A stretch of 64,000 bases of DNA from Clostridia bacterium (GCA_018434325.1 JAHDPO010000004.1:310001-374000); one strand, 5' to 3'; counted from the stretch's first letter, positions 47,236 through 55,715 are shown. Notes: a model not told the origin generated them from the letters alone. Made by a program: numbers and translations.

Positions 47236-47290
47236 ATTATGGCAAGGCAATCTGTAGTCTCCCTGTAGCTAATCTGGAGTTTATCTGTAG
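47236..47290 (-). promoter_or_regulatory. murF-vanH-vanX promoter: four 11-bp-spaced CTACAG repeats and -10 box
   Basis: On the plus strand CTGTAG, CTGTAG, CTGGAG, CTGTAG start at 47252, 47263, 47274 and 47285, exactly 11 bp apart. On the minus strand these are CTACAG direct repeats whose last copy ends 10 bp before CATAAT (47241-47236). The repeats cover the -35 position, as expected for an OmpR-family activator. Confidence 0.85.
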
Positions 47291-47335
47291 CAAAAAAAAT
47301 AAAAAGGCCGGCAGAGATAACCCTGCCGGTCGAAG
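47291..47335 (-). terminator. Intrinsic terminator after vanY
   Basis: Minus strand: CCGGCAG...CTGCCGG stem (47306-47332 region) followed by TTTTTATTTTTTTT down to 47291. It isolates the vanY transcript from the murF promoter, whose repeats begin at the very next base. Confidence 0.85.
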
Positions 47336-47347
47336 CAATAAATTTCC

Positions 47348-48145
47348 CTAATTTGTTTTGTCGAGATACTCTTCAAGGCAAATGCCCTGATTGTGAATTT
47401 CGGTGGCTGCTTTAACACCCACATAGCGGTAATGCCAAGGCTCATTGCTAACGCCTGTGACCTGTGTTTTATCGGGAGGATAGCGGCGGATAAATCCAAA
47501 ATGATGTCCGTTTTCATCCAGCCACTCATAAATCTCGTTTCCGGTTGAATGAATGCCATCCCCATTGATATCCACCGCAATCCCCAACTGATGCTCGCTT
47601 GTTCCCGGAATGGCTACCCAAGTTTCGGCTTCTTTTTGCGCCTGTTCAGTGGGATATCCTTTCGCCTTGAATGCTGCAATTTTTTCATCCATAATTTCTT
47701 GCTGTTTTTCCACCGTTCTGTATCCGGATGCGACAACCGGATACACGCCCGCCGCTTTTGCCTCGTCAAACATTTTTTGGAGGGCCGGATAAATCCGGGC
47801 GTCGACAGCCTCGCCATTTGATAGCCATGTTAATTCCACATTGTATTCTGCGGGGATTGGATTCCATTTGTTTACCAGAATCAAACTCCATTCTGCTTCA
47901 TCAATGACCTCTTCATCAATGATCTCTTCATCTATGGCTTCTTTTGGATAGGGTGCAGGTGAATTGCTGACGTTGGGGGTGAGAATTTCCCTTCCCCAGA
48001 GCAAAAGGCCAATTATCGTCAGCAGGACGCAAACCCCTGAAATAAAGGATATTATTTGATGTGATCTGCTTTTTTGCCTTTGCCGCCTTAAATTGCGGTT
48101 ATCTGCGTTTTTATTCATCGCCGGAAAGCCTCCTCTGCAAAACAT
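47348..48145 (-). CDS. vanY: VanY-type D-alanyl-D-alanine carboxypeptidase, membrane anchored
   Basis: About 265 residues. One N-terminal membrane helix (IISFISGVCVLLTIIGLLLW) then an M15B zinc carboxypeptidase domain: VASGYRTVEKQQEIMDEK, TSEHQLGIAVDINGDG (His and Asp ligands) and EPWHYRYVG (Glu and His). It removes the terminal D-Ala from precursors that escape VanX. ATG 48145 has AGAGGTGA 6 nt upstream; ATG 48118 with AGGAGG 10 nt upstream is nearly as good. It has its own VanR-type promoter inside the vanS tail and its own terminator. Confidence 0.92.
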   Translation of the reverse strand: MFCRGGFPAMNKNADNRNLRRQRQKSRSHQIISFISGVCVLLTIIGLLLWGREILTPNVSNSPAPYPKEAIDEEIIDEEVIDEAEWSLILVNKWNPIPAEYNVELTWLSNGEAVDARIYPALQKMFDEAKAAGVYPVVASGYRTVEKQQEIMDEKIAAFKAKGYPTEQAQKEAETWVAIPGTSEHQLGIAVDINGDGIHSTGNEIYEWLDENGHHFGFIRRYPPDKTQVTGVSNEPWHYRYVGVKAATEIHNQGICLEEYLDKTN

Positions 48146-48191
48146 GAATTCACCTCTGTAAAACAGGAAGGATTCATGTACTATGGCTTCC

Positions 48192-48257
48192 ATTATGACA
48201 ATAAAATCTGCATTTCTCCTGTAGTTAATCTGTAGTCTATCTGTATTTTGTCTGTGG
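48192..48257 (-). promoter_or_regulatory. vanY promoter: five 11-bp-spaced CTACAG-like repeats and -10 box
   Basis: Plus-strand motif starts at 48208 (CTGCAT), 48219 (CTGTAG), 48230 (CTGTAG), 48241 (CTGTAT) and 48252 (CTGTGG), all 11 bp apart. The proximal repeat lies 10 bp from CATAAT (48197-48192), the same geometry as at murF. Part of the array lies in the last codons of vanS. Confidence 0.82.
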
Positions 48258-49586
48258 TAAATCCATCCAAAACACAACACCATCCGGAGTGTTTTCTAAC
48301 GCAAAGGCTATGTTCATGGCCTCAAGGGTTTTGTGTACAATGGTCAGCCCCAAGCCGCTTCGTCCGCTTTTTCTGCTGCGTGCCTGGTCAATGCGGTAAA
48401 ATGGGTCAAACAGTTTTGGCAAAACAGCATCGTCAATTCTCGCTCCCGTATTCAATACGCAAAAACGAAATTGCTCCGCTGCCGGTTCGCCCCATATCCG
48501 GACCTCCCCGCCTTTAGGCGTATTCTGTATGGCGTTCAATATGATGTTGGAGAGTACCGTTTTCAGCATTTTCGGATCGGCAAGGATGGTTTGCCCGTCT
48601 GCAATATCCAGAACAACACGCTGTTCATTTGCCTCGGCAAGCGTATGAACGTCAGATAGAATACAGGAAATAATATTTTTTATTTCCAAATTTTCAGCCA
48701 CCGGCACAATTTTTCCATCGTTTAGTCTGACAATCTCCAATATCTCGGATATTGTCTTGCTTTGCCTATCCATCATCTTAATGCATTCACGCAGATACTT
48801 AGGATGATCTTTGTAGTCGCCCACATTTTCAATCATACCCTCCAACAGAACGCTTGTTGCTGCGATAGGCGTTTTTAGCTCATGGGAAGCTGCTGAAAAG
48901 AAATACCGCTGCGTTTCTTCCAACTCACGCACACGCAAAATTTCATCTTCTAATTGGGCTATGGTTTCTTTCAATTTTTTGTACATGAAATAAATGTCAT
49001 GGGCCAAGATGCCAAGCTCGTCTTTACGTTCTGCCGGCGGCGGGACTTCTTCGAGATTTGCCATTTTCCCGGCGCTATTTACAAGCTGCCTGATTGGTTT
49101 AGTTATTTGTCTCGCAAAAATGTATGCGCAAAAAAGGCTGAGCGCAAGCATTACGGCAAACACAATAAATACCCTGATCGCTAAATCACGGTAGAGAGAT
49201 TCTAACCCCGTCCTGCTTTGAGCAATAATCGAGAAGCCCGTATCCATATCCTTATGTACAACAAAGAAAAAATCACCGCTAAAATTGTCTGATGTATCAG
49301 CGTTCTCTGTGGCATATATGGGATTGTTGTTATTATCCATAATGACGAACTCAAAGGACTGATTGTTTTCATGAAAGCGTTGGGCCATTGTGGCAATGTC
49401 ATTGCTATTGCTTGTCTGAATCCGTCGTACCAAAGGTTCATAAGAAGCTATTATTTGCCGGCTCTGTAATGTTCTGTAGAGCAACATAAATTGTCCTGAA
49501 AACAGTACCGCCATCACGCTAACGAGCAGCAATATGGCAATTACCGTGTAGGTAAATACCTTAATGAAAATTCCATGCTTTTTCAT
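48237..49586 (-). CDS. vanS: VanS-type sensor histidine kinase
   Basis: 449 residues. TM1 at ~10-32, extracytoplasmic sensor of ~115 residues, TM2 at ~150-172, HAMP ~173-225, HisKA with HELKTPIAATSVLLEGM (His ~242), and HATPase_c (VLSNIILNAIQNTPKGG N box, GLGLTIVHKTLEAM G2 box). The sensor is of VanSB-like size, larger than the short loop of VanSA. It phosphorylates VanR in response to glycopeptide or its effect. Coupled to vanR by a 4-bp ATGA overlap. Confidence 0.95.
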   Translation of the reverse strand: MKKHGIFIKVFTYTVIAILLLVSVMAVLFSGQFMLLYRTLQSRQIIASYEPLVRRIQTSNSNDIATMAQRFHENNQSFEFVIMDNNNNPIYATENADTSDNFSGDFFFVVHKDMDTGFSIIAQSRTGLESLYRDLAIRVFIVFAVMLALSLFCAYIFARQITKPIRQLVNSAGKMANLEEVPPPAERKDELGILAHDIYFMYKKLKETIAQLEDEILRVRELEETQRYFFSAASHELKTPIAATSVLLEGMIENVGDYKDHPKYLRECIKMMDRQSKTISEILEIVRLNDGKIVPVAENLEIKNIISCILSDVHTLAEANEQRVVLDIADGQTILADPKMLKTVLSNIILNAIQNTPKGGEVRIWGEPAAEQFRFCVLNTGARIDDAVLPKLFDPFYRIDQARSRKSGRSGLGLTIVHKTLEAMNIAFALENTPDGVVFWMDLPQTKYR

Positions 49587-50248
49587 TCGGATTTCTCCTC
49601 TAATCGGTAGCCCACGCCACGAACAGTCTTGATAATATTCTCCGGCAGCTTTGCCCGCAGATTTTTGATGTGGGTATGCACGGTACTACCGTCGCCATCA
49701 AAGTCATATCCCCACACGCGGGATAATATGATTTCGTGGGATAGCGTTCGGCCTTTGCTCTGAACCAGCAGCAAAAGCAGTTCAAATTCTTTGCGTGTCA
49801 ACGGTAGTTCCTCACCGGCATAGCTTGCCCCAAAATCCTCGGGCAGGAGCATCAGATTACCATAGCGGACTTCTTTTGCCAGCACACCGCTGCGCCGGAG
49901 CAGGGCCTCTACCCGTTTGAGCAAAAGTTGAATTTTGAACGGCTTCGTCACATAGTCATCCGCTTCCGCGTCAAATGCCCTGATCTGATTTTCGTCATCT
50001 GAAAGCGCAGTCACCACCAGCACGGGCGTATTATTCAGCTTGCGAAATCCCCGCAAAAGTTCATGACCGCTCATACCGGGCAGCATAATATCAAGAATGA
50101 CGAGTTGATAAATATTTTCGTAAAACCTGGTATATGCTTCATCGCCATTCATGCAGGCATCAACTTGATATCCCGCTTCGGATAAAAAAATTTTGACCGT
50201 ATTGCAGATATGCTCATCGTCCTCGACAAGCAAAATTCGTATCGACAT
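49583..50248 (-). CDS. vanR: VanR-type response regulator (OmpR family)
   Basis: 221 residues. Receiver domain with acidic pocket LLVEDDEH, phosphorylated Asp in LVILDIMLPGMSG, Thr/Lys in VVTALSD and YVTKPF; C-terminal OmpR winged helix (LTRKEFELLLLLVQSKGRTL, DGDGSTVHTHIKNLRAKL, TVRGVGYRLEE). It should bind the 11-bp CTACAG direct repeats at its own, the vanY and the murF promoters. GGAGG precedes the ATG. Confidence 0.96.
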   Translation of the reverse strand: MSIRILLVEDDEHICNTVKIFLSEAGYQVDACMNGDEAYTRFYENIYQLVILDIMLPGMSGHELLRGFRKLNNTPVLVVTALSDDENQIRAFDAEADDYVTKPFKIQLLLKRVEALLRRSGVLAKEVRYGNLMLLPEDFGASYAGEELPLTRKEFELLLLLVQSKGRTLSHEIILSRVWGYDFDGDGSTVHTHIKNLRAKLPENIIKTVRGVGYRLEEKSE

Positions 50249-50270
50249 AAACAGTATCCTCCATTATAGA

Positions 50271-50303
50271 AAGATAACACGGCAACCTGTAGTTTACCTG
50301 TAG
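50271..50303 (-). promoter_or_regulatory. vanR promoter: two 11-bp-spaced CTACAG repeats and -10 box
   Basis: Plus-strand CTGTAG at 50287 and 50298, 11 bp apart; on the minus strand the proximal CTACAG ends 10 bp before TATCTT (50276-50271). Same geometry as the other two van promoters, with fewer repeats, implying positive autoregulation. Confidence 0.8.
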
Positions 50304-50370
50304 TTGCTTCTATTTTCTCTCCAGAGTATTCGTTTAAACAAATTAAATCAAGATATTCCGCTGAAAAAGA

Positions 50371-50420
50371 AAATCGGCAATATCCCCCGGAATTTTCCGG
50401 AAAGATACTGCCGAGAAATT
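50371..50420 (-). terminator. Intrinsic terminator at the end of the trp operon
   Basis: Minus strand: CGGCAGTATC (50414-50405) pairs with GATATTGCCG (with one C-A mismatch) around an inner CCGGAAAATTCCGG hairpin, followed by ATTTTCTTTTTC. It lies between trpA and the vanR promoter. Confidence 0.8.
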
Positions 50421-50435
50421 TTTTGCTGCTAAACT

Positions 50436-51212
50436 TTATGCCTCCGCCATGGCCGCCTTCATCTCTTGCACATATTGCCGCAGCAAAGGGCCGGCCTTCT
50501 CGCCATGGATAGCTGCTATATTTACCAAAGCGCTGCCCACAATTACCCCATCGGCAAATGCAGCTACCGCCCTGGCATGCTGGGGATTGCTGATGCCAAA
50601 ACCCACGGCCACCGGCACTTGGGTTTCTTTTTTGATGCTTTCCACCAATTCTCCAATACTGCCGTCCAAATTGCTGCGCACCCCCGTAACCCCCATGGAA
50701 GAGACGGTATAGATAAAACCCTGGGCCTGCTCTACAATTTGTTTGATCCGGTCTTTGGAGGTAGGCGCAACCATGGAAATAAGCGTTATACCGTACCGGC
50801 TTGCCGCCTCCTCCACCTCCTGCCGCTCTTCGTAAGGCAGATCGGGGATAATGATGCCGTCCAGCCCACAATCCCGACAGCGGGTAAAGAACCGCTCATA
50901 GCCATAGCGAAAAACCGGGTTCAGGTAGGTCATAAACAAAAGCGGCGTCTGGGTTTTCAGCCGCAGGGAAGCCACCATGTCAAAGAGCTTGTCTACGTTG
51001 GCCCCATTGCCCAGAGCCCGCAGGTTGGCTTCCTGGATGACGGGGCCTTCTGCTATAGGATCGGAAAAGGGAATGCCGATCTCGATGATATCAGCGCCGC
51101 CAGCGATCATCTCCAAAATAAACTCTTCTGTTTTGGCCACTGATGGATCTCCTCCGGTGATAAAGCCGATAAAAGGCCGGTTGGCCTCGAAAGCCTGGGC
51201 AATTCTATTCAT
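50436..51212 (-). CDS. trpA: Tryptophan synthase alpha subunit
   Basis: About 258 residues. TIM barrel cleaving indole-3-glycerol phosphate to indole. Catalytic Glu in [19 protein letters not shown] (Glu and Asp both in this segment), phosphate-binding [15 protein letters not shown] and [12 protein letters not shown] 51212 has GGAGG 7 nt upstream; the longer frame to 51239 lacks support. It overlaps trpB by 8 bp, consistent with stoichiometric synthesis. Last gene of the operon. Confidence 0.97.
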   Translation of the reverse strand: MNRIAQAFEANRPFIGFITGGDPSVAKTEEFILEMIAGGADIIEIGIPFSDPIAEGPVIQEANLRALGNGANVDKLFDMVASLRLKTQTPLLFMTYLNPVFRYGYERFFTRCRDCGLDGIIIPDLPYEERQEVEEAASRYGITLISMVAPTSKDRIKQIVEQAQGFIYTVSSMGVTGVRSNLDGSIGELVESIKKETQVPVAVGFGISNPQHARAVAAFADGVIVGSALVNIAAIHGEKAGPLLRQYVQEMKAAMAEA

Positions 51213-52401
51213 AGATATTCCTCCCTCTGTACCGGGCAATGGCCGCCACGTCTTTATCCCCCCTGCCGGACAGACAGATTACAACACTGTCCCGGGCTGT
51301 GAATTCTTTGGCCATTTTCATGAGCTGGGCTACGGCATGGGCGCTTTCGATAGCGCAAATAATGCCTTCCGTCCGGGCCAGGTATTCAAAAGCCTGGACA
51401 GCCTCTTCATCGGTGGCGGGCCGGTATTCCGCCCGTCCGCTATCGTAGAGATGGGCATGCTCCGGGCCAATGCCCGGATAATCCAGTCCCGCCGAGATAG
51501 AATAAACCGGCGCAATCTGACCGTACTCATCCTGGCAGAAATAGGACTTCATGCCATGGAAAACCCCCAGGCTGCCTTTGGCAATGGTGGCGGCATGCTT
51601 CTCCGTCTCAATGCCCTGGCCCGCAGCCTCACAGCCAATCAGCCTTACTTTCTCATCCTGAATGAAAGGATAAAATATGCCCATGGCATTGCTGCCTCCA
51701 CCTACACAAGCCAGCACAGCGGCGGGAAGGCTGCCGGTTTCTTTCAGAATCTGGGCCCGGGTTTCGCTGCCAATGACGCTTTGAAAATCCCGGACCATCG
51801 TCGGAAAGGGATGGGGTCCCATCACCGATCCCAGCACATAAAGGGTATCCTCCACCCGCCGGGTCCACTCCCGCATGGTTTCGTTTACCGCATCCTTCAA
51901 TGTCATGGTGCCCGTTGTTACTGGTATTACCGTGGCTCCCAAAAGCTCCATACGGTAAACGTTGAGCAACTGGCGCTCCACGTCCTCCTTGCCCATAAAG
52001 ATAACACATTCAAGGCCCAGAAGAGCGGCGGCCGTGGCAGTAGCTACGCCGTGCTGGCCGGCCCCGGTTTCGGCAATTACCCGGGTTTTACCCATACGCT
52101 TTGCTAAAAGCACCTGGCCCAGCACATTGTTGATCTTGTGAGAGCCGGTATGGTTCAAATCCTCCCGCTTCAGGTAGATTTGAGGACCGCCTAAATCTGC
52201 CGACATTTTTTGGGCATGGTACAAAAGGGAAGGCCGGCCCGCATATTCGGCCAGCAGCCTATTTAACTCCTGCCGGAATTCCGCATCCTCCATTGCTTGC
52301 GTATAGGCCTGTTCCAGCTTCAGCAGCTCGTTCATCAGCGTCTCAGGAACATACTGGCCGCCATGGACGCCGAAGCGCCCTTTTTTTATGGGTTGATCCA
52401 T
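51205..52401 (-). CDS. trpB: Tryptophan synthase beta subunit
   Basis: 398 residues, TrpB1 type. PLP enzyme joining indole and serine; PLP lysine in [14 protein letters not shown], phosphate loop [35 protein letters not shown], and [13 protein letters not shown] at the C-terminus. It forms an alpha2beta2 complex with the adjacent TrpA. AAGGAG lies 9 nt before the ATG; overlaps trpF by 16 bp. Confidence 0.98.
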   Translation of the reverse strand: MDQPIKKGRFGVHGGQYVPETLMNELLKLEQAYTQAMEDAEFRQELNRLLAEYAGRPSLLYHAQKMSADLGGPQIYLKREDLNHTGSHKINNVLGQVLLAKRMGKTRVIAETGAGQHGVATATAAALLGLECVIFMGKEDVERQLLNVYRMELLGATVIPVTTGTMTLKDAVNETMREWTRRVEDTLYVLGSVMGPHPFPTMVRDFQSVIGSETRAQILKETGSLPAAVLACVGGGSNAMGIFYPFIQDEKVRLIGCEAAGQGIETEKHAATIAKGSLGVFHGMKSYFCQDEYGQIAPVYSISAGLDYPGIGPEHAHLYDSGRAEYRPATDEEAVQAFEYLARTEGIICAIESAHAVAQLMKMAKEFTARDSVVICLSGRGDKDVAAIARYRGRNIYE

Positions 52402-53096
52402 AGTTTTCCACTCCTTTTCGGCAGCGATTTTGCTCCATGCAGAAATGCGCTGACTTTTTCTCTGTCTTTTTGGCCGGGCCGGACTTCCACTCCGCTCAGC
52501 ACATCTACTGCGCTGGGCGGCAGATCAGCGGGAATGATCTCCCGGAGGTTTTGAGCAGTCAGCCCTCCCGCCAGCACCACCGGCAGGCTGCTGGCTCCGG
52601 CAATAGCCCGATAAATCGCCTGATCCACAACCAGGCCGCTGCCGCCGGGCAGCGACGCCGTACCGGAGTCCACCAGCAATGCAGCTACACCGGTTTGGGC
52701 AGTCATGCGGGCCGCTTCAACGGGATCGGTAACCTCAAAGAGCAGTTGTCCCTCTGGCCCTACCCGCAGGGCTTTGATTACGCCTATGTTCTCGGCAGCA
52801 AGAGCCTTGGCGATATAGGCTGTTTCCTCCAGTGTCTCTTCAAAGTGCAATTGCACCATCTGGGGCCGCACCTGCTTAGCCCTGGCAATAATCTCCTCCG
52901 GCTTGCCGCCGCTGACCATACAGGCCGTCACGTTGGCAGGAATGGCCTGGCGCAAGGCCTGGGCTTGCTCTGCCGTCAGGTTCCAGGGAACAGGCAAGGG
53001 ATATTCCACAACCAGACCCAGGGCATGGGCTCCCAATTGCGAACACATGAGAATATCCTCTACACTGGTCATGCCGCAAATTTTCACCGGCATCAT
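52386..53096 (-). CDS. trpF: Phosphoribosylanthranilate isomerase (divergent, extended)
   Basis: 236 residues, about 30 more than usual. Catalytic Cys in [12 protein letters not shown] and Asp in [17 protein letters not shown] are present, as are the [11 protein letters not shown] strand and the phosphate site [14 protein letters not shown] and [14 protein letters not shown]. The [16 protein letters not shown] segment replaces the usual GF(V/I)F..SPR stretch, and the C-terminal 20 residues are extra. Function as TrpF is supported by the operon. Coupled to trpC by a 4-bp overlap. Confidence 0.93.
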   Translation of the reverse strand: MMPVKICGMTSVEDILMCSQLGAHALGLVVEYPLPVPWNLTAEQAQALRQAIPANVTACMVSGGKPEEIIARAKQVRPQMVQLHFEETLEETAYIAKALAAENIGVIKALRVGPEGQLLFEVTDPVEAARMTAQTGVAALLVDSGTASLPGGSGLVVDQAIYRAIAGASSLPVVLAGGLTAQNLREIIPADLPPSAVDVLSGVEVRPGQKDREKVSAFLHGAKSLPKRSGKLWINP

Positions 53097-53782
53097 GGTA
53101 GAGCCACCTGCAATTCTCTATATTTAGCACCGATATCCGCTGCCTGCAAAAGGGCGGTGCCAACCAAAACAGCATTAGCTCCGGCTGCCCCAGCCTGCCG
53201 CACATCCTCCCGGTCACTGATGGCGCTTTCGCTGATCACCAAGGCCGGCCTTTTGACCAGAGGCGCCAGGGCAGCGGTGTTGGCCACTGTTCCATTATCT
53301 TTTTCCAGCCGCAGGATATCTCTGTTGTTGATTCCCACCAGCTTGGGGCCTAACTGATTGACGATCTCCAGTTCCGCGGCATTGTGGACCTCCACCAGGG
53401 CGTCCAGCCCACAGGAGCCGCATTTGGTAAAAAAGTGGGCCAGCGTTTCCTCATCAAGCATTGAGACAATAAGCAACACTGCTGCTGCTCCAGCCGCCGC
53501 CGTCTCCTCGATATCCTTTTCTGTTTTGATAAAATCCTTGCGCAGGACGGGCAGCCCCGTGGCAGCGGCCTCCTTTAGCATCGCCAGAGAGCCCTCAAAA
53601 TGCCGGGGTTCGGTGACCACCGACAGGACTGGAGCCCCCGCCCTCTGCAAGGCTTCGGCAAGCTCCCGAAGTTCCCTGTCTTTGAATAATTCCCCCTCTT
53701 TGGGAGATTTGCGCTTCAGGTCAGGGATTACCGTTAAAAAGCCGGCAGCCTTTCTTTTTTCAAGCTCACTGCTAAATCTCAT
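53093..53782 (-). CDS. trpC: Indole-3-glycerol phosphate synthase (short, divergent)
   Basis: 229 residues; typical TrpC is ~255-265. The missing part is the N-terminal ~30 residues (helix alpha-0). Catalytic residues by comparison with the Sulfolobus enzyme: Lys in LKRKSPKEG kept but the preceding Glu is replaced by Asp (IPDLKRK instead of xAExKR); Lys in VLRKDFI, Glu in LVEVHN, Asn in GINNRD and Glu in VISESAI are kept. So it is probably active but unusual. 4-bp overlaps on both sides. Confidence 0.9.
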   Translation of the reverse strand: MRFSSELEKRKAAGFLTVIPDLKRKSPKEGELFKDRELRELAEALQRAGAPVLSVVTEPRHFEGSLAMLKEAAATGLPVLRKDFIKTEKDIEETAAAGAAAVLLIVSMLDEETLAHFFTKCGSCGLDALVEVHNAAELEIVNQLGPKLVGINNRDILRLEKDNGTVANTAALAPLVKRPALVISESAISDREDVRQAGAAGANAVLVGTALLQAADIGAKYRELQVALP

Positions 53783-54828
53783 GCCGGCTCCTTCTCTCTT
53801 TTCTTTCTGGTATACATATTGGAAGTCTCGGATAACTGCTGCAATTTTGCCTGGGCCTTGCCGCTGTCAATCAGGCCGGCAGCCATAGTCAGGCCCTCGG
53901 CAATGCTCTCGACAAGACCGCCTACATAGAGGGCTCCCGCTGCATTTAGCAAGATGGAGTCACGGCGGGGGCCTTTGTCGATACCGGCAAACACCTGCCG
54001 AATGGTATTGGCATTTTCCGCCGGAGTACCCGTTGCAATATCGGCAATGGTACAGCGGCTCAGTCCGAATTGCTCCGGGGTGATTTCGTAACGGCTTATT
54101 TCGCTGTCCCTCAGCTCATGGATAAGAGTAGGCCCCAGCAGAGAAATTTCATCCAAGCCGTCGGTGCCGTGGACAAAAAGCCCCCGCCGGTAGCCCAGAT
54201 TGCGGGCCACCTGGCTTACGGTTTCTAACAGCTCCGGCTTATATACGCCCATGAGGTGCAGCTTTGCTCCCGCCGGATTGATCAGCGGCCCGATAATGGT
54301 GTAGAAAATGGTTTTGATGCCCAGCTCCGTTTCAGGAGGCAGCACTTTGCCCATGACGGGATGAAACAGAGGCGCATACAAAAAGGCGATGCCGATGTCC
54401 TCCATCATTTTGGAGGCGTCGGCGGGATCAATGTTAATGGCCACATCCAGGGCCTCCAGTACGTCGGCGCTGCCGGAAAGGCTGGAGATGGAACGGCTGC
54501 CGTGCTTAGCCACCGTGATGCCTGCCGCAGCCGCTACAATGGCTACAGCGGTAGAAATGTTGAAGGTGGACAGGCCGCCGCCGGTGCCGCAGGTGTCCAT
54601 GAGGTCACCGGATACATCGGGAGAAAGCTGGACGCAGTTGTCCCGCATGGCTTGGGCAATGGCCGATACTTCCGCCAAGGTAGGGCCTTTCATCATTAAG
54701 GCCACCTGAAAGCCGGCAATCTGTACCGGACTGATTTTATCCTCGTTAATGGCCCTGATCAGGCCGGAAATTTCTTCACCGGTCAACTCTATTTGCTTTG
54801 TTAATTTGTTCAATATATTAGTAATCAT
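53779..54828 (-). CDS. trpD: Anthranilate phosphoribosyltransferase
   Basis: About 349 residues. Glycine loop TCGTGGGLSTFNISTAVA (PRPP/anthranilate binding), KHGSRSISSLSGSADVLEAL, and the GTDGLDEISLLGPTLIHEL metal-binding segment. It joins anthranilate and PRPP. ATG 54828 is favoured with AAAGGA 9 nt upstream; ATG 54837 directly abuts that Shine-Dalgarno. It is the first enzyme gene after the T-box leader; trpE and trpG, usually upstream, are absent. Confidence 0.96.
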   Translation of the reverse strand: MITNILNKLTKQIELTGEEISGLIRAINEDKISPVQIAGFQVALMMKGPTLAEVSAIAQAMRDNCVQLSPDVSGDLMDTCGTGGGLSTFNISTAVAIVAAAAGITVAKHGSRSISSLSGSADVLEALDVAINIDPADASKMMEDIGIAFLYAPLFHPVMGKVLPPETELGIKTIFYTIIGPLINPAGAKLHLMGVYKPELLETVSQVARNLGYRRGLFVHGTDGLDEISLLGPTLIHELRDSEISRYEITPEQFGLSRCTIADIATGTPAENANTIRQVFAGIDKGPRRDSILLNAAGALYVGGLVESIAEGLTMAAGLIDSGKAQAKLQQLSETSNMYTRKKREKEPA

Positions 54829-54849
54829 CGTTTTCATCCTTTCGGCAGG

Positions 54850-54939
54850 TTATGTTTGCACGATTATCGTATTTATCTTATTGTTGCCCTTTACTGATTT
54901 ATAGAAGCACAGCCGCCATCGTTTCTGCTCCAATTCCAA
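54850..54939 (-). CDS. Possible 29-residue small ORF between the T-box and trpD
   Basis: TTG at 54939 is preceded by AAAGGAGGG with 7-nt spacing, a better Shine-Dalgarno than that of trpD. The frame (start LELEQKRWRLCFYKSVKG) runs to TAA at 54850-54852 and holds one Trp codon in RWR. It is located after the T-box terminator, so it would be translated only on read-through. It could be a residue of a lost trpE/trpG gene, a coupling ORF, or chance. Confidence 0.4.
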   Translation of the reverse strand: MELEQKRWRLCFYKSVKGNNKINTIIVQT

Positions 54940-54957
54940 TGGAATCCCTCCTTTACT

Positions 54958-55243
54958 GCAATAAAAAAACGCTTCTGTCCTTATAAAGGGACAAAAGCGT
55001 GAACTTCTGCGGTACCACCCAAATTGGCGAAAAATCGCCCACTTGCTCCATGCACCAACATGCATGCTTCCTTGGTAACGGGTGAAGATCCCGTCGGCCA
55101 TTACTCGCTGATCGCTTTCTTGCCGCCCTCGTGAGTCCATTCTCCTGCTTCGCTACTACCGCACTCTCACCACCGGCGGCTCTCTTTGAGTAAGCTTGAA
55201 ACAGGGTACTCTTCTCAGTCATAGGTTTGTGGGTATTCTGTTG
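54958..55243 (-). ncRNA. Tryptophan T-box leader with terminator/antiterminator
   Basis: The minus strand carries the T-box sequence GGGTGGTACCGCAG (55020-55007), followed by a terminator hairpin ACGCTTTTGTCCC/GGACAGAAGCGT and seven T (55000-54963). Upstream is the stem I region with AGTAGCGAAGCAGGAGAATGGA; the specifier is UGG (55139-55137) in the GAA-UGG-A context, matching tRNA-Trp. Uncharged tRNA-Trp would stabilise the antiterminator and turn on trpDCFBA. Confidence 0.95.
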
Positions 55244-55249
55244 TGGCAA

Positions 55250-55278
55250 ATTATACGCCAGGGATTTTAAGATGTCAA
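55250..55278 (-). promoter_or_regulatory. Consensus sigma-A promoter of the trp operon
   Basis: Minus strand TTGACA (55278-55273), 17-bp spacer, TATAAT (55255-55250). Start expected near 55243, the beginning of the T-box leader. Confidence 0.9.
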
Positions 55279-55371
55279 GGAAAAAGTTTTTATAGCATGT
55301 TCTAGCCAGGCCGAGCCGAAGTCTGCCTTAGGGTTCTCGGTTCAGGGCACTCTTAATGATCACGGGAGCGC

Positions 55372-55653
55372 CAGTGACCTCCTGACAGGGGGCACTGATG
55401 TACAAAATTTCCGCTTATACGCAATTGAAGGAGATCGGCTGTACAAAATTTTCGTTTGTGGGTAAAGTGCAAAGCCCAGGCAGTCAGTGAACCTGCCCAC
55501 AAACGCAATAAATGCAGCGATTTGGGTTGAAACTGATCTGAACCGGGCCAGAGCTGGCCCGGATTTGGCCTGGTAGCGCTTGCAATTTACATACAAGTGG
55601 AAAAATTGTACAGGCCAAAGCCTGGGATTGCATACAGACGAAAATTTTGTACA
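55372..55653. repeat. Left palindromic array of 26-bp TGTACA-bounded repeats
   Basis: Five units: forward at 55399-55424 and 55440-55465; reverse at 55493-55518 (degenerate, TGCAGC for TGTACA), 55587-55612 and 55628-55653. Consensus begins TGTACAAAATTT, then NCG, then YTTGTATGYAA. The first two and last two units are each offset by exactly 41 bp (26-bp unit + 15-bp variable spacer). The outer end reads CAGTG-N11-GGGGGCACTGA directly before TGTACA. No ORF. It is homologous to and in the same orientation as the array at 56877-57120. Confidence 0.88.
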
Positions 55654-55715
55654 GCACTGCTCTTCGCTGCCGAGTTATTCGTCCTCCTTGCATCATTGCT
55701 CACTTATTCAACAGC

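Noticed and set aside
54850-55140. 96-residue minus-strand frame over the trp leader
   Set aside because: Most of it is the T-box RNA itself (specifier, T-box sequence, terminator). Only its last 29 codons have a ribosome-binding site and are listed separately.
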